A DNA stretch of 64,000 nt from Sepioteuthis lessoniana (lineage: Eukaryota > Mollusca > Cephalopoda > Myopsida > Loliginidae): assembly GCA_963585895.1 (NCBI GenBank), contig OY757939.1, positions 40,010,141 to 40,074,140 of the forward strand. The letters run 5' to 3'. The stretch's first letter is position 1. Every line of letters begins with the position of its first letter. The notes under the pieces were generated by a model. That model had not been told where the DNA came from and did no database searches. It was given only the letters and a program-made list of their open reading frames with translations. Positions 26,290 through 37,780 of this stretch are shown here, piece by piece. The translations under genes and the position numbers were made by a program.

Positions 26290-28020
26290 TATATATGCAT
26301 TTCTTTTTACAATCTGGTTAATGAAAAACCTTTACATGATGTACTAATTAAAATGAACCTTACCAAATAATAAAAAGATTTTCATTATATCTATAAAATC
26401 TTTTATAAATTTGGAATGTGTATATAATTTGGTGTGTACACACACACAGAGTCCTGGTCACCTTTATGGGCAATTTTCATTTTTTTGCTATATCTTCAGA
26501 AATAAATAGAAAATAATCAAATTTATATAAAGTTGTTTTATCACATGCTATTCTTTATCAACCATGAGTTGTCAATAGATCAAAGCTGTTTCAATGTATT
26601 TTTTTCAGGAGATATTCTCCATTATATAATGAAATTTCATGGGTGTCAATAACTATGATTATATACATACATGATGAACAAAAGTGATAAAACAAATAGG
26701 AATACATCTTTTGTGTTTTATTTTTTGATTGTTCTCAGCTAAATTTGAGAAGAACATTTTTTATGAAGAAAAGTTTTCTAAGTTGTTGATATGCTACAAG
26801 AGAAGTAATGAAAACAAACTGGTGACATAGCATATACATTTGTTGAATGAAGATAATTTTCTGGTATCCAAGTGTCTTCAACTGACCTTTACATAATTTC
26901 TATTATCATAGACATCTGACACTGAACTCTCTATTTGGAAAGCATAGGCAGGATGTTCTTGAAGTTAGCCATGATTACTTGGTCAGGCATTTATGTTTCA
27001 CCTCAAATCCGTCCATCCTTTATCCATTTATCTTTGTATGTTTCTATTATTGCTGTGATATTGTCAAATGCATTTTTTAAAAATCTATGATGGTGGACTT
27101 TGCATCTGTGTTAAAATCAATTCGAGCAGAAATGTTGTTCTACAAGTATTAGTTTGCTGCAATCCTTAGATTTGATTGTGTCTCTTAGTAATTTAGTCTA
27201 AAGTAAAACGAACATTCTAACTTTCCAATGTATTGTCTTTGCTAGTGTGTGCAGTCCAGTAAAGAAATTATATTTTTGCTTCTGTAATTCGATTCATGGT
27301 AAATTTTAAAAGTCTCTTTAGTTATAAATCTATTGAATAAGTTGGTTGACTTAAGGTGTTTGTTACATAAGTTGGTAAAATCTAGCAGATTTTATTGTGG
27401 GCTTCTTATGAATTACTTTATTATATAGTATGTTGTTGATTCCTATAGTAAAAAAGATAGCAAATATTTAGTGCTATAATTATAAAAACAAAAATCTTAA
27501 ATAAAATATCATTTAACCTGACAATTAGTATACACAAATATTTAATAAATAAAATATGTAATGTAAATGAATGAAAAGAAATATGGAGTAAGACTGGACA
27601 TGCTCTGGAATGATTCTGGAAAAAAACTAAACAAAAAACTACAAAAACATTTTTTTAAATCTACAGTCTAATTCTGTAAATACGTTTGAATTCTTTGCAC
27701 ATAAAAAAAATTGATGCCTTGTACTATATGACCAAAAGATTGATATATTTTCACATCTATAACATACAAATATAAACATTTGATTTTGCAATATTTTTTA
27801 GAATAAAGTTCAAATAAAGTTTTTCAACATCAAAACAAGAGTGATTTAAAAAATCTTTTTACCTTATCTTTTTCATTGTATAAACCTGAAAATTGTTGCG
27901 AGTTAATACATCGGTCTGCATTTATAGATTTCTTAAATTTAATTTTTTTCCTAATACCATACTTTATCAACTGAAATATTTTAATTAGAAATGTACTAGT
28001 AACAAAGTTATATAAAAGAA
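26290..28020. other. Intronic stretch without recognisable features
   Basis: AT-rich intron sequence of the JNK gene with no SINE, LINE or exon recognised on either strand. Confidence 0.45.
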
Positions 28021-28025
28021 AAAAA

Positions 28026-28290
28026 GGTCAGGATGTGACACAAGGTCTATTTTTTAAGTAGGGTACAAATTCAGTTTTCCTTTATCTAGATTGGTTGTCC
28101 AACCAAGGCTAAAGAACTCATTCTGTACTAATTACCCACAACTGGAAGTAGGTGGAGATAATAGATCAATTCATGTTTTCCCAAGGATATTAGCATAAAG
28201 TGAAACAGACTCATCCAGGGTTCTAACTTGGGTTGCCAATTCTATTTTTTATGATGATAATTATTAGGCTAAGCGCTCCTCCATTGGAAT
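28026..28290 (-). mobile_element. tRNA-derived SINE, near full length
   Basis: On the minus strand: head GGAGCGCTTAGCCTAATAAT (A-box region), B-box-like GTTAGAACCC, CCTTGGGAAAACATGAATTG, CCAGTTGTGGGTAATTAGTA, TAGCCTTGGTTGGACAACC, and the 3' part GGAAAACTGAATTTGTACCC, ending near CTTGTGTCACATCCTGACC. It has the same modules as the other family-1 copies. Confidence 0.85.
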
Positions 28291-29074
28291 TGTATATCTG
28301 ACATAAAAAAAGTTTTTAAGATATTTTCCTTTAGAAAATTATCTGAACATTGAGATTGGCTTCAGGAAAATTTCATGTTACATCACATGTAAAACCCTGC
28401 CGACATGTTGCAAGTAAACTTTAAAGACATTTACAGTAATAAAGTGTTCAAATAATGATTTAATGAGTGAAAATAATTTTTGTGTTTGATAGATGATAGA
28501 AAATAGATTTCTATATCTCAAAATGCAAGGAGCACAGTACATCAAACTTCTCAAGCAGACAAACACAAATTGGACCACTGATATCGCTTTGTTGTCACCC
28601 TCCCACTCCATAATAATCCCAGTCAATAAGGGTATCTAACAGGGAGAAATAGTCTCTCCTGAAGCTCTTCAAGGTGGGTCTTGAAATGATCATCTGGAAT
28701 ACTGATCCCTTCTCTGTTTAGGTCACACAAAGAGTCAATAAAGAGGGATTTGTTTTGCCGTTACCCCCCCCCAATAATCCTAGCGGAGTTGCTTTGTCTC
28801 AATACTTATTGTCCCCCAACTGCTTCTTTTTTTTCAAAATACAAACCTTTTACTTTTTTTTTTACCCATTCATTTAAGTTAATGATACCTCTCCAATTTT
28901 GAAAGCTAATAAAATTATTTATCAATTCAAAATTAAGAAGGTAGTTGAGATTTCTGAATGAATCCAAAGACGTTTTCCGTATCCCACTCTCAGTATAAAC
29001 AATACAGTCACTTGTGGTAAATAACCAATAAAACAAATAAAATGTCTTTTAAATATAAATGACTACCCTAAACT

Positions 29075-29345
29075 TTGATAAAAACTGGCTCATTGGCCAG
29101 TTGGGTAGAGTGTTCACCAATGGTCCGGGAGACCGGGGTTCAATTCTAGGTCACGTCATACCAAAGACTTTAAAAATGGTACTTGACACCTCCTTGCTTA
29201 ACACTCAGCAATATAAGGTGCGTATAAAGGGTAAAATGGAGCAATCTAGGGAAAGGAGTAGTGCCCTCCCCTACACCACAGTGTAGTAGCTATTGAAAAG
29301 GGAGCCTTTGGGTTACCCTTGACTATGGTCGCCAACTTTACTTTT
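29075..29345 (+). mobile_element. tRNA-derived SINE, second family
   Basis: The head is clearly tRNA-like: TGGCCAGTTGGGTAGAGTG (A-box region) and GGGGTTCAATTCTAGGTC (B-box). The body TGGTACTTGACACCTCCTTG then CTTAACACTCAGCA differs from the other SINEs here and resembles the conserved core of a SINE group I recall from other molluscs (unverified). It ends near GGTTACCCTTGACTATGG. Confidence 0.8.
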
Positions 29346-29489
29346 TTGATAAAAACAATAAGTATTTTATTTTTAATGATCATCTTACAATCCTAATGTA
29401 ATATGGGTAATGATAATTTATCGTTTCAGAAATTCCAATGAAAATCTATGAATACTTATAATACTATATATATATAGATATGCACTACT

Positions 29490-29866
29490 TGGACGCTAAC
29501 TAAACGGCTGAAGAAGAAGCTAGACGGCAATTACACAAGAATGTTGAGAGCAATATTCAACAAGTCCTGGCGGCAACACCCCACAAGACACCAACTGTAC
29601 GGCCACCTGCCTCTCATCATGAAAACTATACAAGTTAGATGAACCAGATACTCAGGACACTGCTGGAGAAGCAAGGACGAACTCATCAGTGATGTACTCT
29701 ATGGATTCCCGCATATGGCCAAGCAAAAGCAGGATGACCAGCTCAAACATACATACAGCAGCTATGTGAGGATACGGGATGTAGTCCTGAAGACCTGCCA
29801 GAAGCGATGAATGATAGGGAGAAGTGGCGAGAGAGGGTCAGGGATATCCGTGCTCGCGGCATGACA

Positions 29867-29870
<4 letters not shown>
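29490..29870 (+). pseudogene. RTE-like LINE, 3'-end fragment
   Basis: Encodes RLKKKLDGNYTRMLRAIF, NKSWRQHPTRHQLYGHLPL, SGHCWRSKDELISDVLY, then a frameshifted remainder, matching the 3' part of the element at 23677 and the minus-strand fragment at 43030. It is severely 5'-truncated. The 3' end (GCGGCATGACATG) runs directly into an (AT)n tract of about 52 bp at 29870-29922, probably grown from the element's repeat tail. Confidence 0.85.
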
Positions 29871-29926
<56 letters not shown>

Positions 29927-30250
29927 ACAAAAACATTCTGAGTAATGCACATTTGTAACAATTATCCAATTATCACAGAGCACTGATCCTAGGCCAATGA
30001 GCAACACTTAGATCCTAAGTAGAGCACACAGATATTATATTGATTCTAGACAGAAGTGCGAATTTGTACATAAATAATCTCATCCTTTTTGACATGTACT
30101 AGTTACAGTACAAATACAAAAACTGAAGGAAAATCTTTAAAAAATACTGTTGATAGTATCAGCTTATATAATTAAACAATGATGAAAATTGAAATAGATC
30201 ATTTAATTCCTTAGTGTAATGATTTTAATTCACTTTTATAACAATGTGTT

Positions 30251-30472
30251 ACCAATTATAATCGGTGTGCTCAGAACAGTCCCCAAAGGTTTAGTAAGGG
30301 GACTGGAAGAGCTGGAAATCAGAGGTTTACAGCATTACTAAGATTGGCCAGAATACTGAGAAGAGTCCTGGAAACTGGAGAGGACTTGCTGTCACTCAGA
30401 CTCCAGGGAAAGACAGTCAGCTAATGCTGGTGTGAAAAACTTGCAAGGAATATAATAATGATAATAATAATA
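30251..30472 (+). pseudogene. R2/R4-like LINE, 3' fragment with TAA tail (copy 1)
   Basis: Matches the 3' end of the family seen at 61.0-62.2 kb: CAGTCCCCAAAGGTTTAGTA, GGCCAGAATACTGAGAAGAG, TGCTGGTGTGAAAAACTTGC. It ends in (TAA/TGA)n at about 30453-30472. 5'-truncated and non-coding. Confidence 0.8.
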
Positions 30473-30735
30473 TGTCACTAAGGGATTGTTACAGGAACTG
30501 GAGAACTTGGGAATAAGAGGACAAGTGGAGACCGTCCAAACTACAGCATTGTTGAGACTAGTTAGAATACTATGATGAGTACTGGAAACTTGAAGAGACT
30601 GGTTTGAATTCTGAGTTTTTCTTTTTCCTACTAGATGCCTAACCAAGGTTAAAGAACCTAGTCTGTCCTACTATTAACCCATAGTTGAAGAAGGGAAAAC
30701 CATCATTCACTGGTGTGAAAAACTCTTAAATAATG
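30473..30735 (+). pseudogene. R2/R4-like LINE, 3' fragment (copy 2) interrupted by a SINE piece
   Basis: Starts directly after the TAA tail of copy 1 with TGTCACTAAGGGATTGTTAC and runs through GAACTTGGGAATAAGAGGAC and GGAAACTTGAAGAGACT. It is then replaced at about 30604-30698 by an inverted SINE segment (TGAATTCTGAGTTTTTC to AACCCATAGTTGAAGAAG). The LINE end resumes with CACTGGTGTGAAAAACTC and a short AATAATG tail. Confidence 0.75.
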
Positions 30736-30869
30736 TGATATGTTTTTCATAGAAATTGATCAAGCTAACTTAATAAATCTAACTGTCTATACATAAATGT
30801 TTCAATATTATGATTGATGAGATTGGGCATAAAAAATGCCAGCAGAAATAGTAAGAAGTATGTTCAGTA

Positions 30870-30971
30870 ATATGAAAGATGTGTTAAAAAAAAAAAAAAA
30901 AAATTTTTAATCTCTAGTGAGATGTTTTTATAGAAATCTTGGACAATGTTCCTTCTAAGTTGTGAAACAAG

Positions 30972-31005
<34 letters not shown>

Positions 31006-31110
31006 TGCCACAAAGTAAATCTGTAAAACCAGATACAAATTTGGATAGTTTTGATAAAAAAATTTCAATAATAAAACATGTATTTACCCAACCCCTTCTC
31101 AACAGGTAAG
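30870..31110. repeat. Poly(A) tracts in intron
   Basis: A-runs at 30886-30902 and 30974-31003 in intronic DNA; no element could be assigned. Confidence 0.7.
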
Positions 31111-31119
31111 AAGTGACAT

Positions 31120-31345
31120 AAGATCAGTTTTAAAGCAGAGTAGAGTTGGTTTGAATTCAGTTTTCCTTCTTCTAGACTGGCTGTCTTACCAAGGCTAAAG
31201 AATATATTATTTACATATAACTGAGGAGAGAACTGATGGATTTGTCTTTCCCAAGAACATTAGTGAAGTGAAACACTAACAGACTTGTCCAGGATTTGAA
31301 CTCTGATGGCTGATTTCATTTCCTATGACAATAACCATTATTTTC
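31120..31345 (-). mobile_element. tRNA-derived SINE
   Basis: On the minus strand: B-box-like GAGTTCAAATCCTGG, AATGTTCTTGGGAAAGAC, TAGCCTTGGTAAGACAGCC, AGTCTAGAAGAAGGAAAAC, TGAATTCAAACCAAC. Family-1 architecture. Confidence 0.8.
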
Positions 31346-31349
31346 ATCA

Positions 31350-32630
31350 ACTTTAGACAAAAAAAATTCAATGATCATCTTGAAAGTAATATTATTTGGA
31401 CACTTCACATTTTCATTTTTTTCCAGAGGTTTTTTGGTCCTTTTCAGCCCATGAAAAAAAAATTGCAGGAAAATTAGTCTTGGATATTAAGAATGAACAA
31501 CAATCATACATGCATTATTTGTTAAGATTGTTAGGTTAATTTTAAAACAAAAAAAAAAAGGTCTACAATAAGTCTTGTTAGAAAAATCTCAAAGCATACA
31601 GTTAATAATGATAGTTATTCTTTAGGAACACTCACATCTGATTGATGAATAGCATTTTATAATGGATTTGTAAATACGCTATACATTTTCTTTTACAAGA
31701 AATTAAAAGAGGTTTAACAGAAGATGTGTTTATTTGTGCTCTGAATAATGTAATTTGAAACTTACTCAGTTATTTTGTGTAGATTATTTGTAAATAGTTT
31801 GGGACCATTCAGTTTAATGTCAGTAAAAAAGGAAAAGAGAACATAATATTAAATTATTCCTAGATTAAAAAAGTAAAAAAAAAAAAAAACCCTCAAAAAA
31901 ATGAAAGAAAATGTATGAGACAAATATTAGCAATATCTAAAGAAAATCTTTATCAATTTCCTTATTTTTAATATTGATATTTAATATATATGTAATATAT
32001 TTGATATTCAATATATAATCCTAACTACTCCAAAGTAGTTAGGATTCAAATTGAATCTAAGGCAGTGGAATATTATTAGATGGATAACAGAATCCTTATC
32101 TTTGTGAATTAAATTAACGTATAAAGAAACCATATTAACCAACTAGTTGAAGTACCTGTTCAATGTAGGGTAAGAAGACAAGACTTGGAATAAAGCAGGC
32201 TATTTAAAAATATTTGTTTTCAATTAAAAATTTACACTAAATAGTTACTAAGAGCAATTGTTAATATAAAAAAAATAAAACCACATCACAGGAAATAGAT
32301 TCTATTCTTTATATTTTCTTATGAAATTAATATTATTCTATGACTAATTTAAAATTTTTGAAGAGCAGTATTTCAAAAATTTAAGTGAGTGATATCTAAC
32401 AAACTTTTGTTTTTGTCTGAATAGTCCTAGCAAAGTAAAAATGCTATGTTATTACCGTATATATACCCAGCATAAACTAGACCTAATCTAGGCAAACTAT
32501 TTACATACACAAAGTTTTTATTTTACATATGGTGTAACACCCTAATGCTAGGCTAAAGTTTAGGTTAAAAATTTAGTCGTATGATTCAGGAGTATATATG
32601 ATATTTTACATCTCCAGCTTGAAGAACTGC
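31350..32630. other. Intronic stretch, no classified element
   Basis: AT-rich, with poly(A) tracts and one perfect 13-bp stem hairpin at 32017-32046 (stem AATCCTAACTACT, loop CCAA). No exon seen. Confidence 0.5.
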
Positions 32631-32639
32631 CTATAAATT

Positions 32640-32905
32640 TAATTAGTAATGTTTAATTAAATGTTAATAATTATTTCAATAAGATAACTTGATTTTTTTC
32701 TCTTTAACTTCTGTATGATTAGTTATTTTTTGCAATAACATGGCTTCCTCATGATTATTGTTTATTGGGAAAGATTTACTTTAGCTAAAAGAGAATATTT
32801 TTTTTTTTACATTAAAACCTTCCTTTAAGTTCAATAAGTATACATACCAAAATTGGTAGCTCTACATCAAACTGGCAGTCTATAGAGGACAAACAAAATA
32901 TAGAT
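32640..32905 (-). repeat. Unclassified interspersed repeat 'UnkA', inverted partial copy
   Basis: The minus strand reads GATGTAGAGCTACCAATTTT, GGTATGTATACTTATTGAAC, AAGGAAGGTTTTAATG, and further on TTAATTAAACATTACTAATT. These match the same motifs at 37410-37700 and, more loosely, at 59680-59945. Class unknown. Confidence 0.6.
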
Positions 32906-33106
32906 AACAGTAAATAACCCTCTGAAACTGTCTCTAGAACCACAGAAGAAAGAAAGAGATTGAACTGTTAAAAAAAAAAAAAATTCCCAAATATAGACAA
33001 AAACCTATATCAAATTATTTTTAGAGACTTGATATTTATGAGCAAATATTCATATTTTTGATTAATACAGGGCAATTAAAAAAAAGAGTCAACACCTTGA
33101 TGGGAT

Positions 33107-33318
33107 TACCTTTATGATATAATTTCAAACAGTCTCCACATGTTCACCATCCTTGTCAACACATTCTTAGAATCTCCCACAGATGATAAAAAAAATTGTT
33201 AATATTTCTATGGTAGTATCTTTATTAGAAAAGTAAAATCTGGGGAAAATATTAATAATGTGTTGATAGGGACAGTGAACAAGTGGAGACTGTTTGAAAC
33301 CATAATATCATAAAGGAA
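33107..33318. repeat. Fold-back repeat, arms about 65 bp
   Basis: The left arm (33107-33170) contains TTTCAAACAGTCTCCACATG and GTCAACACATTCTTA. The right arm (33252-33318) is its imperfect reverse complement (AATGTGTTGATAGGGACAGT, GTGGAGACTGTTTGAAA). About 80 bp separates them. It may be two inverted mariner-like ends, but this is not established. Confidence 0.75.
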
Positions 33319-33794
33319 CTTCAATTGAAATGCTAACATCTTTTTGAAACACTATATACAACTATTTAAAAAATTCTTATATATTCAAAAAGTTGGTGTG
33401 AGAGATTGATAATGTATTGGAAATGCATTTATAACTTATTCATAAGGAAATTCATGCTTTAAGAAAAAGTAAAATAAATGGACAGATTTTCATGAGATTA
33501 AAGTGAAGGGGGGGGTCTGGTTTTCAAATGAATAAAATGAAGAATCATGGATTATTAAAAAAGAAGAAAGTGTTTTGTTTAGGAAAAAAAAAGATAAACT
33601 AAGAAAACATGAATAATGTGAATAATTTGTTTTTAATATCACAAAGCATTAAGAAGATTTAGAATACTGAGTGATAAAATAGAAACAAAAAACAACAAAA
33701 TGCCATTTGAATATCATGAGATGATGGATGACATAGGCAGATTAGTGTAGTAATGAGGTAAAAAGATGAGAAACCTTTGTTTCTGGATTTAAGC

Positions 33795-34815
33795 CAGTTG
33801 TTCCCAAACTGAATGCTATGAGATATGAAGCTATTTGTACCATAAAAAAATGTATACATAATACCAACATAAAAGAAATTATTTCTATTGTAGAGAAGCA
33901 TTTGATAATTTTGAAATAGAAATTAAACTTATTTTCCATCATTAAAACACAGAAGATTTTCATTATATAAAAATGTAAACTCAGATTTATTTGAAATTAA
34001 GTTTAGAAGTATTGGCTTCTATAATCTAGTGACTGTGGACTTAAAATCAAGCATGAAGTACTACCTATGGATATAGCTTGAAGAAGAGTGTCTTGCAGTA
34101 AATAAAAAGATATTTATTTTGATCCATTTTTCATCATCCTATTTATATGAATTGGGGTTTTCTTTTTTTACAGAGAATAAAAGACTTATCTTGTAAGCTG
34201 GTTTGGTTGTAGGGGTGCTACTTACATAGCATATCTTAGGTAGGAATAACTTTGTGAACTTTATTCCTCTCCAGGTCTACAAGTGGTTTGAATTCAGAAG
34301 TTTTCCTTCTGGTTGCCATACCAAGGTTAAAAAGGCTAGTTTTTCCTACTAGTTACTCATAGCTAGAAGGAGAATAGTTTGATTCATTTTCTTAGGGGTA
34401 TTAGCGCTACTGCTCAGGATTTGAACTAGGTTAGCTGGGTACATTTTCAACAATGATGTTGCAATGTCATGTGCACTTCCATTAACTTCTCTTACTAACA
34501 ATTAATTACCAAACTTGAAAGACTTCTGTGTATTAACAAGGAAATCAAAGACTGTTTGTTTCATGTATGTCTTAATATAGAAAATGTCAATAAGAAACAT
34601 CAAGCTCATATTTCTCATTGATAAACATCCTTTATTTATTGTATAAGGAAAGTAATTACTAATAATTTTCTGTAGTTTATTTTTAACAATCTAAAATGTA
34701 GATACTCTTTTTTCTTTCTTTTTTTTTATAAAACATAGTTATGAATTGCTTATATCAAAATATTTTTCTTTCTTCTGAAAGTGTGCTCCGAGCAAGAAAA
34801 GTTTGGGAACTACCA
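33795..34815. mobile_element. hAT-type MITE interrupted by a SINE
   Basis: The left end CAGTTGTTCCCAAACT and the right end AGTTTGGGAACTACCA are clear hAT-like inverted repeats. The flanks ATTTAAGC and ATTTCATG agree at 5 of 8 positions, consistent with an old duplication. Interior blocks match the copies at 5551 and 15545. A minus-strand SINE (34187-34492) is inserted in the middle, accounting for the extra length. Confidence 0.85.
34187..34492 (-). mobile_element. tRNA-derived SINE nested in a hAT MITE
   Basis: Minus-strand modules: B-box-like AGTTCAAATCCTGAGC, TAATACCCCTAAGAAAATG, CTAGCTATGAGTAACTAGTA, ACCTTGGTATGGCAACC, CTGAATTCAAACCACTTGTA, and the 3' part AGTAGCACCCCTACAACC. It covers essentially all of a family-1 SINE. 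Confidence 0.85.
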
Positions 34816-35331
34816 ATTTCATGCTACCTAATATTAGAAAGAAAAGTAAATGTATATTCTTAAAAAGTGTGCATGTAAGTTATAAAAATTATATCCTTAG
34901 TTTCAGATGACTAGTATTTCATGCCACTCTAGAAGAGGAGGAGGAGGAGGAGGAGGAGGAAAGAAGTTTTTCAGAAAAAGCTTTATAAAAGCAAACTACG
35001 AAACTTATAATTTTGTGAACCTTCCTTTAAATGCAGAGAAAATCATAATTCAGCAGTTAAAAGGTTCCCAAAATGAGAAAAGGGTGTTTATGAATTATTT
35101 GTGGTATTATATTTTGCAAGCCCCCCCAACAGGGAGAAGAGGAAAAATTAAGGGAAAAAAAGAAACTCACCCTTATGACCTCTGCTTCCCTGTCTTCATG
35201 CTGTGGCAGTTGCAGGTTCTTCCCAAACTACACTGGAGAAATGATAAGAGTAGGACCCTTCTTAAAAAACACCCAAAAACTCATTTGGGTAGGATTTAAG
35301 AAAGAAAAGAAAAAAGAAAGAGTGGAAGATG

Positions 35332-35362
<31 letters not shown>

Positions 35363-36380
35363 CCTCTATACATGCATAGAATATAAACATACACAGAAAT
35401 AAAGTAGCCAGCTTTAGGATTTGAATCCACACTCAGTCGGAAAGAGTAGTAAATTTACTACCAGTAAATTCATTGTAAATTATTTGTGGCTAAATTCAGA
35501 ATTTAATAAAGAGAGATAAAGGGTTAGGGATACCTTATAAGAGTAATTAATCTGATACAATGAATTTATTTGGAAATCTTAATCTGGTCAATTCTTTTGA
35601 AATTACCTCCCATCTAAATCTGATTATTGTCTATTTGTAACTTGTGACTAAACTTACACTTGTATTCCCAAATCATATATAAGTTTCCAATGAAGAGACA
35701 TTTAAAAATTTTTAAAATGAGAGGTCAAGTATGAAGAGTGTCTTTGGGTCAAGTTAGTTTGTAGGCTACTTTATTTTTGGAATGATTATTCTATATATGT
35801 ATGGAAGTATATGATTAAAAAAAAAAGAAGAAAAATCCAAGATCTGAATTACTATCTCACAGTTTTATGACATCACTTGATCAAAAATTCATGGTAACAA
35901 AAGAAAAAAAAAATCATTTTACCAGTAAAATATTCAGACTAATATCATCATCTTTGTGCATTTATGATTTTTCAATCATTACATTTTGTCTAAAGTAGGT
36001 TTAAATAATATCAAATTAAAATTTAAGGATTGAGCACATAAAATCTCCGTAAATGTCACACGTATAGTGTGTGTATACATAAAAGAGAAAGAAAGAGAAA
36101 TATGAAAGTATTAGTAAAGATCATGAATGGAAAAAAAAATTAATGAATGGAAAAAAAAAAGAAAGAAAAAACAGAATGAAGCTAAATTGAAATCATGCAT
36201 TCTTTTTGCCAAATAAATAAACTATGTAAATCATACTAAATTTTGTACTTAATTCAAAATCAAATTCTTTATAATTAAATATTTGAATGTTGTTAAAAAA
36301 GAATTTGTAATCATTGCATGTGATTGGTTTGGATTAATTTTCTAGTCTTTTAGTCCAGGTTAAAAGTGCAGTAAGGTACC
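34816..36380. other. Intronic stretch with simple repeats
   Basis: A (GGA)n run at 34925-34951 and a poly(A) tract at 35332-35359. Reading frames here (for example 34907-35299) have no recognisable domains and start in the triplet repeat. No exon seen. Confidence 0.5.
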
Positions 36381-36381
36381 T

Positions 36382-36450
36382 CAAAGCCAAACTTTAGACC
36401 TTATTTTTCCACAGTAGGTAAAAAATAAGGTCTAAAAATGTCCGGCTTTG
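36382..36450 (-). repeat. 69-bp inverted repeat (hairpin)
   Basis: Perfect 14-bp arms TAGACCTTATTTTT (36395-36408) and AAAAATAAGGTCTA (36421-36434) enclose a 12-nt loop. A second stem, CAAAGCC (36382-36388) with GGCTTTG (36444-36450), continues it outward. Size and shape are those of a short fold-back or microRNA-like hairpin. It would be transcribed within the JNK pre-mRNA. Confidence 0.8.
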
Positions 36451-36822
36451 GATTACTGTTTATTGTGCTTTTAAACTGGACAATTTGTTGTTTGTTCTTT
36501 GTACAATGTTTCAGCTGTGTACTTCCAGGCATTCTTAAGGTGGATGTTTCAACATCTAAGGAAGGCTGAGGGGTAATTGTGGAGGTGATGGTACATAATA
36601 ATGAAAATAACAAAGATGAAGAATTTACTCTGAACCGATCGCACCAAATGAGAATGTCTTCACATAAACATTACCATTTTGTCCTGTGAATTTCAACTAT
36701 AAATTATGTAAATGAAAAAGATCCCAGAAAACGGAGGCAGATTTAAATGAGATAGAAAATATTCAAGAGGGAAGGTAAACAAAAAGAAACATTTCACTCA
36801 AATGAATTAAGAATAAAAGATG

Positions 36823-37050
36823 GGGAGAGAGAGAGAGAGAGAGAGAGAAAGAGTCGAGTTTTCATAGGGTGAAAGGATTTTAAGTATTTTAAGGAAAATT
36901 CAGAATTCAAGCCAAATTTCACCCTCACAAGGAAGTTGTGGGGATCAAGAGGAGTAGCCAGTCCAATCAAACTTCTACTATTATACCCCCCTCCCGGCCA
37001 AAAAAACAAAAACAAAAAAACAACAAAACAACAACAACAAAAAACAAACA
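36823..37050. repeat. (GA)n tract and C/A-rich repeats
   Basis: (GA)n at 36823-36848 and a CAA-rich run at 37004-37053. The segment between has faint SINE-like motifs (AATTCAGAATTCAAGCC) too weak to call. Confidence 0.6.
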
Positions 37051-37379
37051 AACAATATTAAATTCATCCAGAAAATTTTTTTAAAATTCTGTTTATAGTG
37101 CTGAGTGAAAGACTTAAATGGTAGAATCTGATAATGAGAAAATGAATGATAAAAGATATGAAGTTTAAACCCAGTTTAATCAATGCAAATCATTGGAAAT
37201 ATTGTACTGGCCATTTTTAGATTTGAACAAGATCAATCTGAGACAATAAATAGTAATTTGGATGTTATCAGCAGATGATCCAGACATCATTACTCTTTAC
37301 ACTAATACATACTCAACAATGAACTTGCAAATTAGATTAAGGATATAGTCTTCATTCTGTGGAGGAGACATTGATATTA

Positions 37380-37722
37380 AAAATTGCCAAGGGTTTGTTT
37401 GTCTATCCTTTATAGATGGCTTGAAGTAGAGCTACCAAATTTAGTATGTGTACTTACTGGACCAAGAGGAAGGTTTTAACTTAAAACAAATTGTTCTTCA
37501 TGGGGAAAGTGGGGCTCTCATCAAGAGGATGGTCGATAACAAAAAGCAATAATCAGCAGGAAGCCATGTTGCTGCAAGATTTAACTCATCACACAAATTT
37601 AAATTTCTAGACTTAAAAAAACAAACAAACAAAAAACAATAAAAAAAATTAGTTTTCTTACTATAAAATGATTATTCACATTTAATTAAACATTACTAAT
37701 TGGATTTATATGTAGCTTTTCA

Positions 37723-37780
<58 letters not shown>

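Noticed and set aside
34907-35299. 130-residue plus-strand frame starting with a Gly run
   Set aside because: Begins in a (GGA)n repeat, has no recognisable domain, and lies inside a JNK intron on the opposite strand without splice or promoter support.
35415-35450. B-box-like GGATTCAAATCC in minus orientation
   Set aside because: No A-box at the right distance and no SINE central domain.
36880-36990. SINE-like motifs (GGAAAATTCAGAATTCAAGCC)
   Set aside because: Only one short block matches; the central domain is absent, so it was not called.
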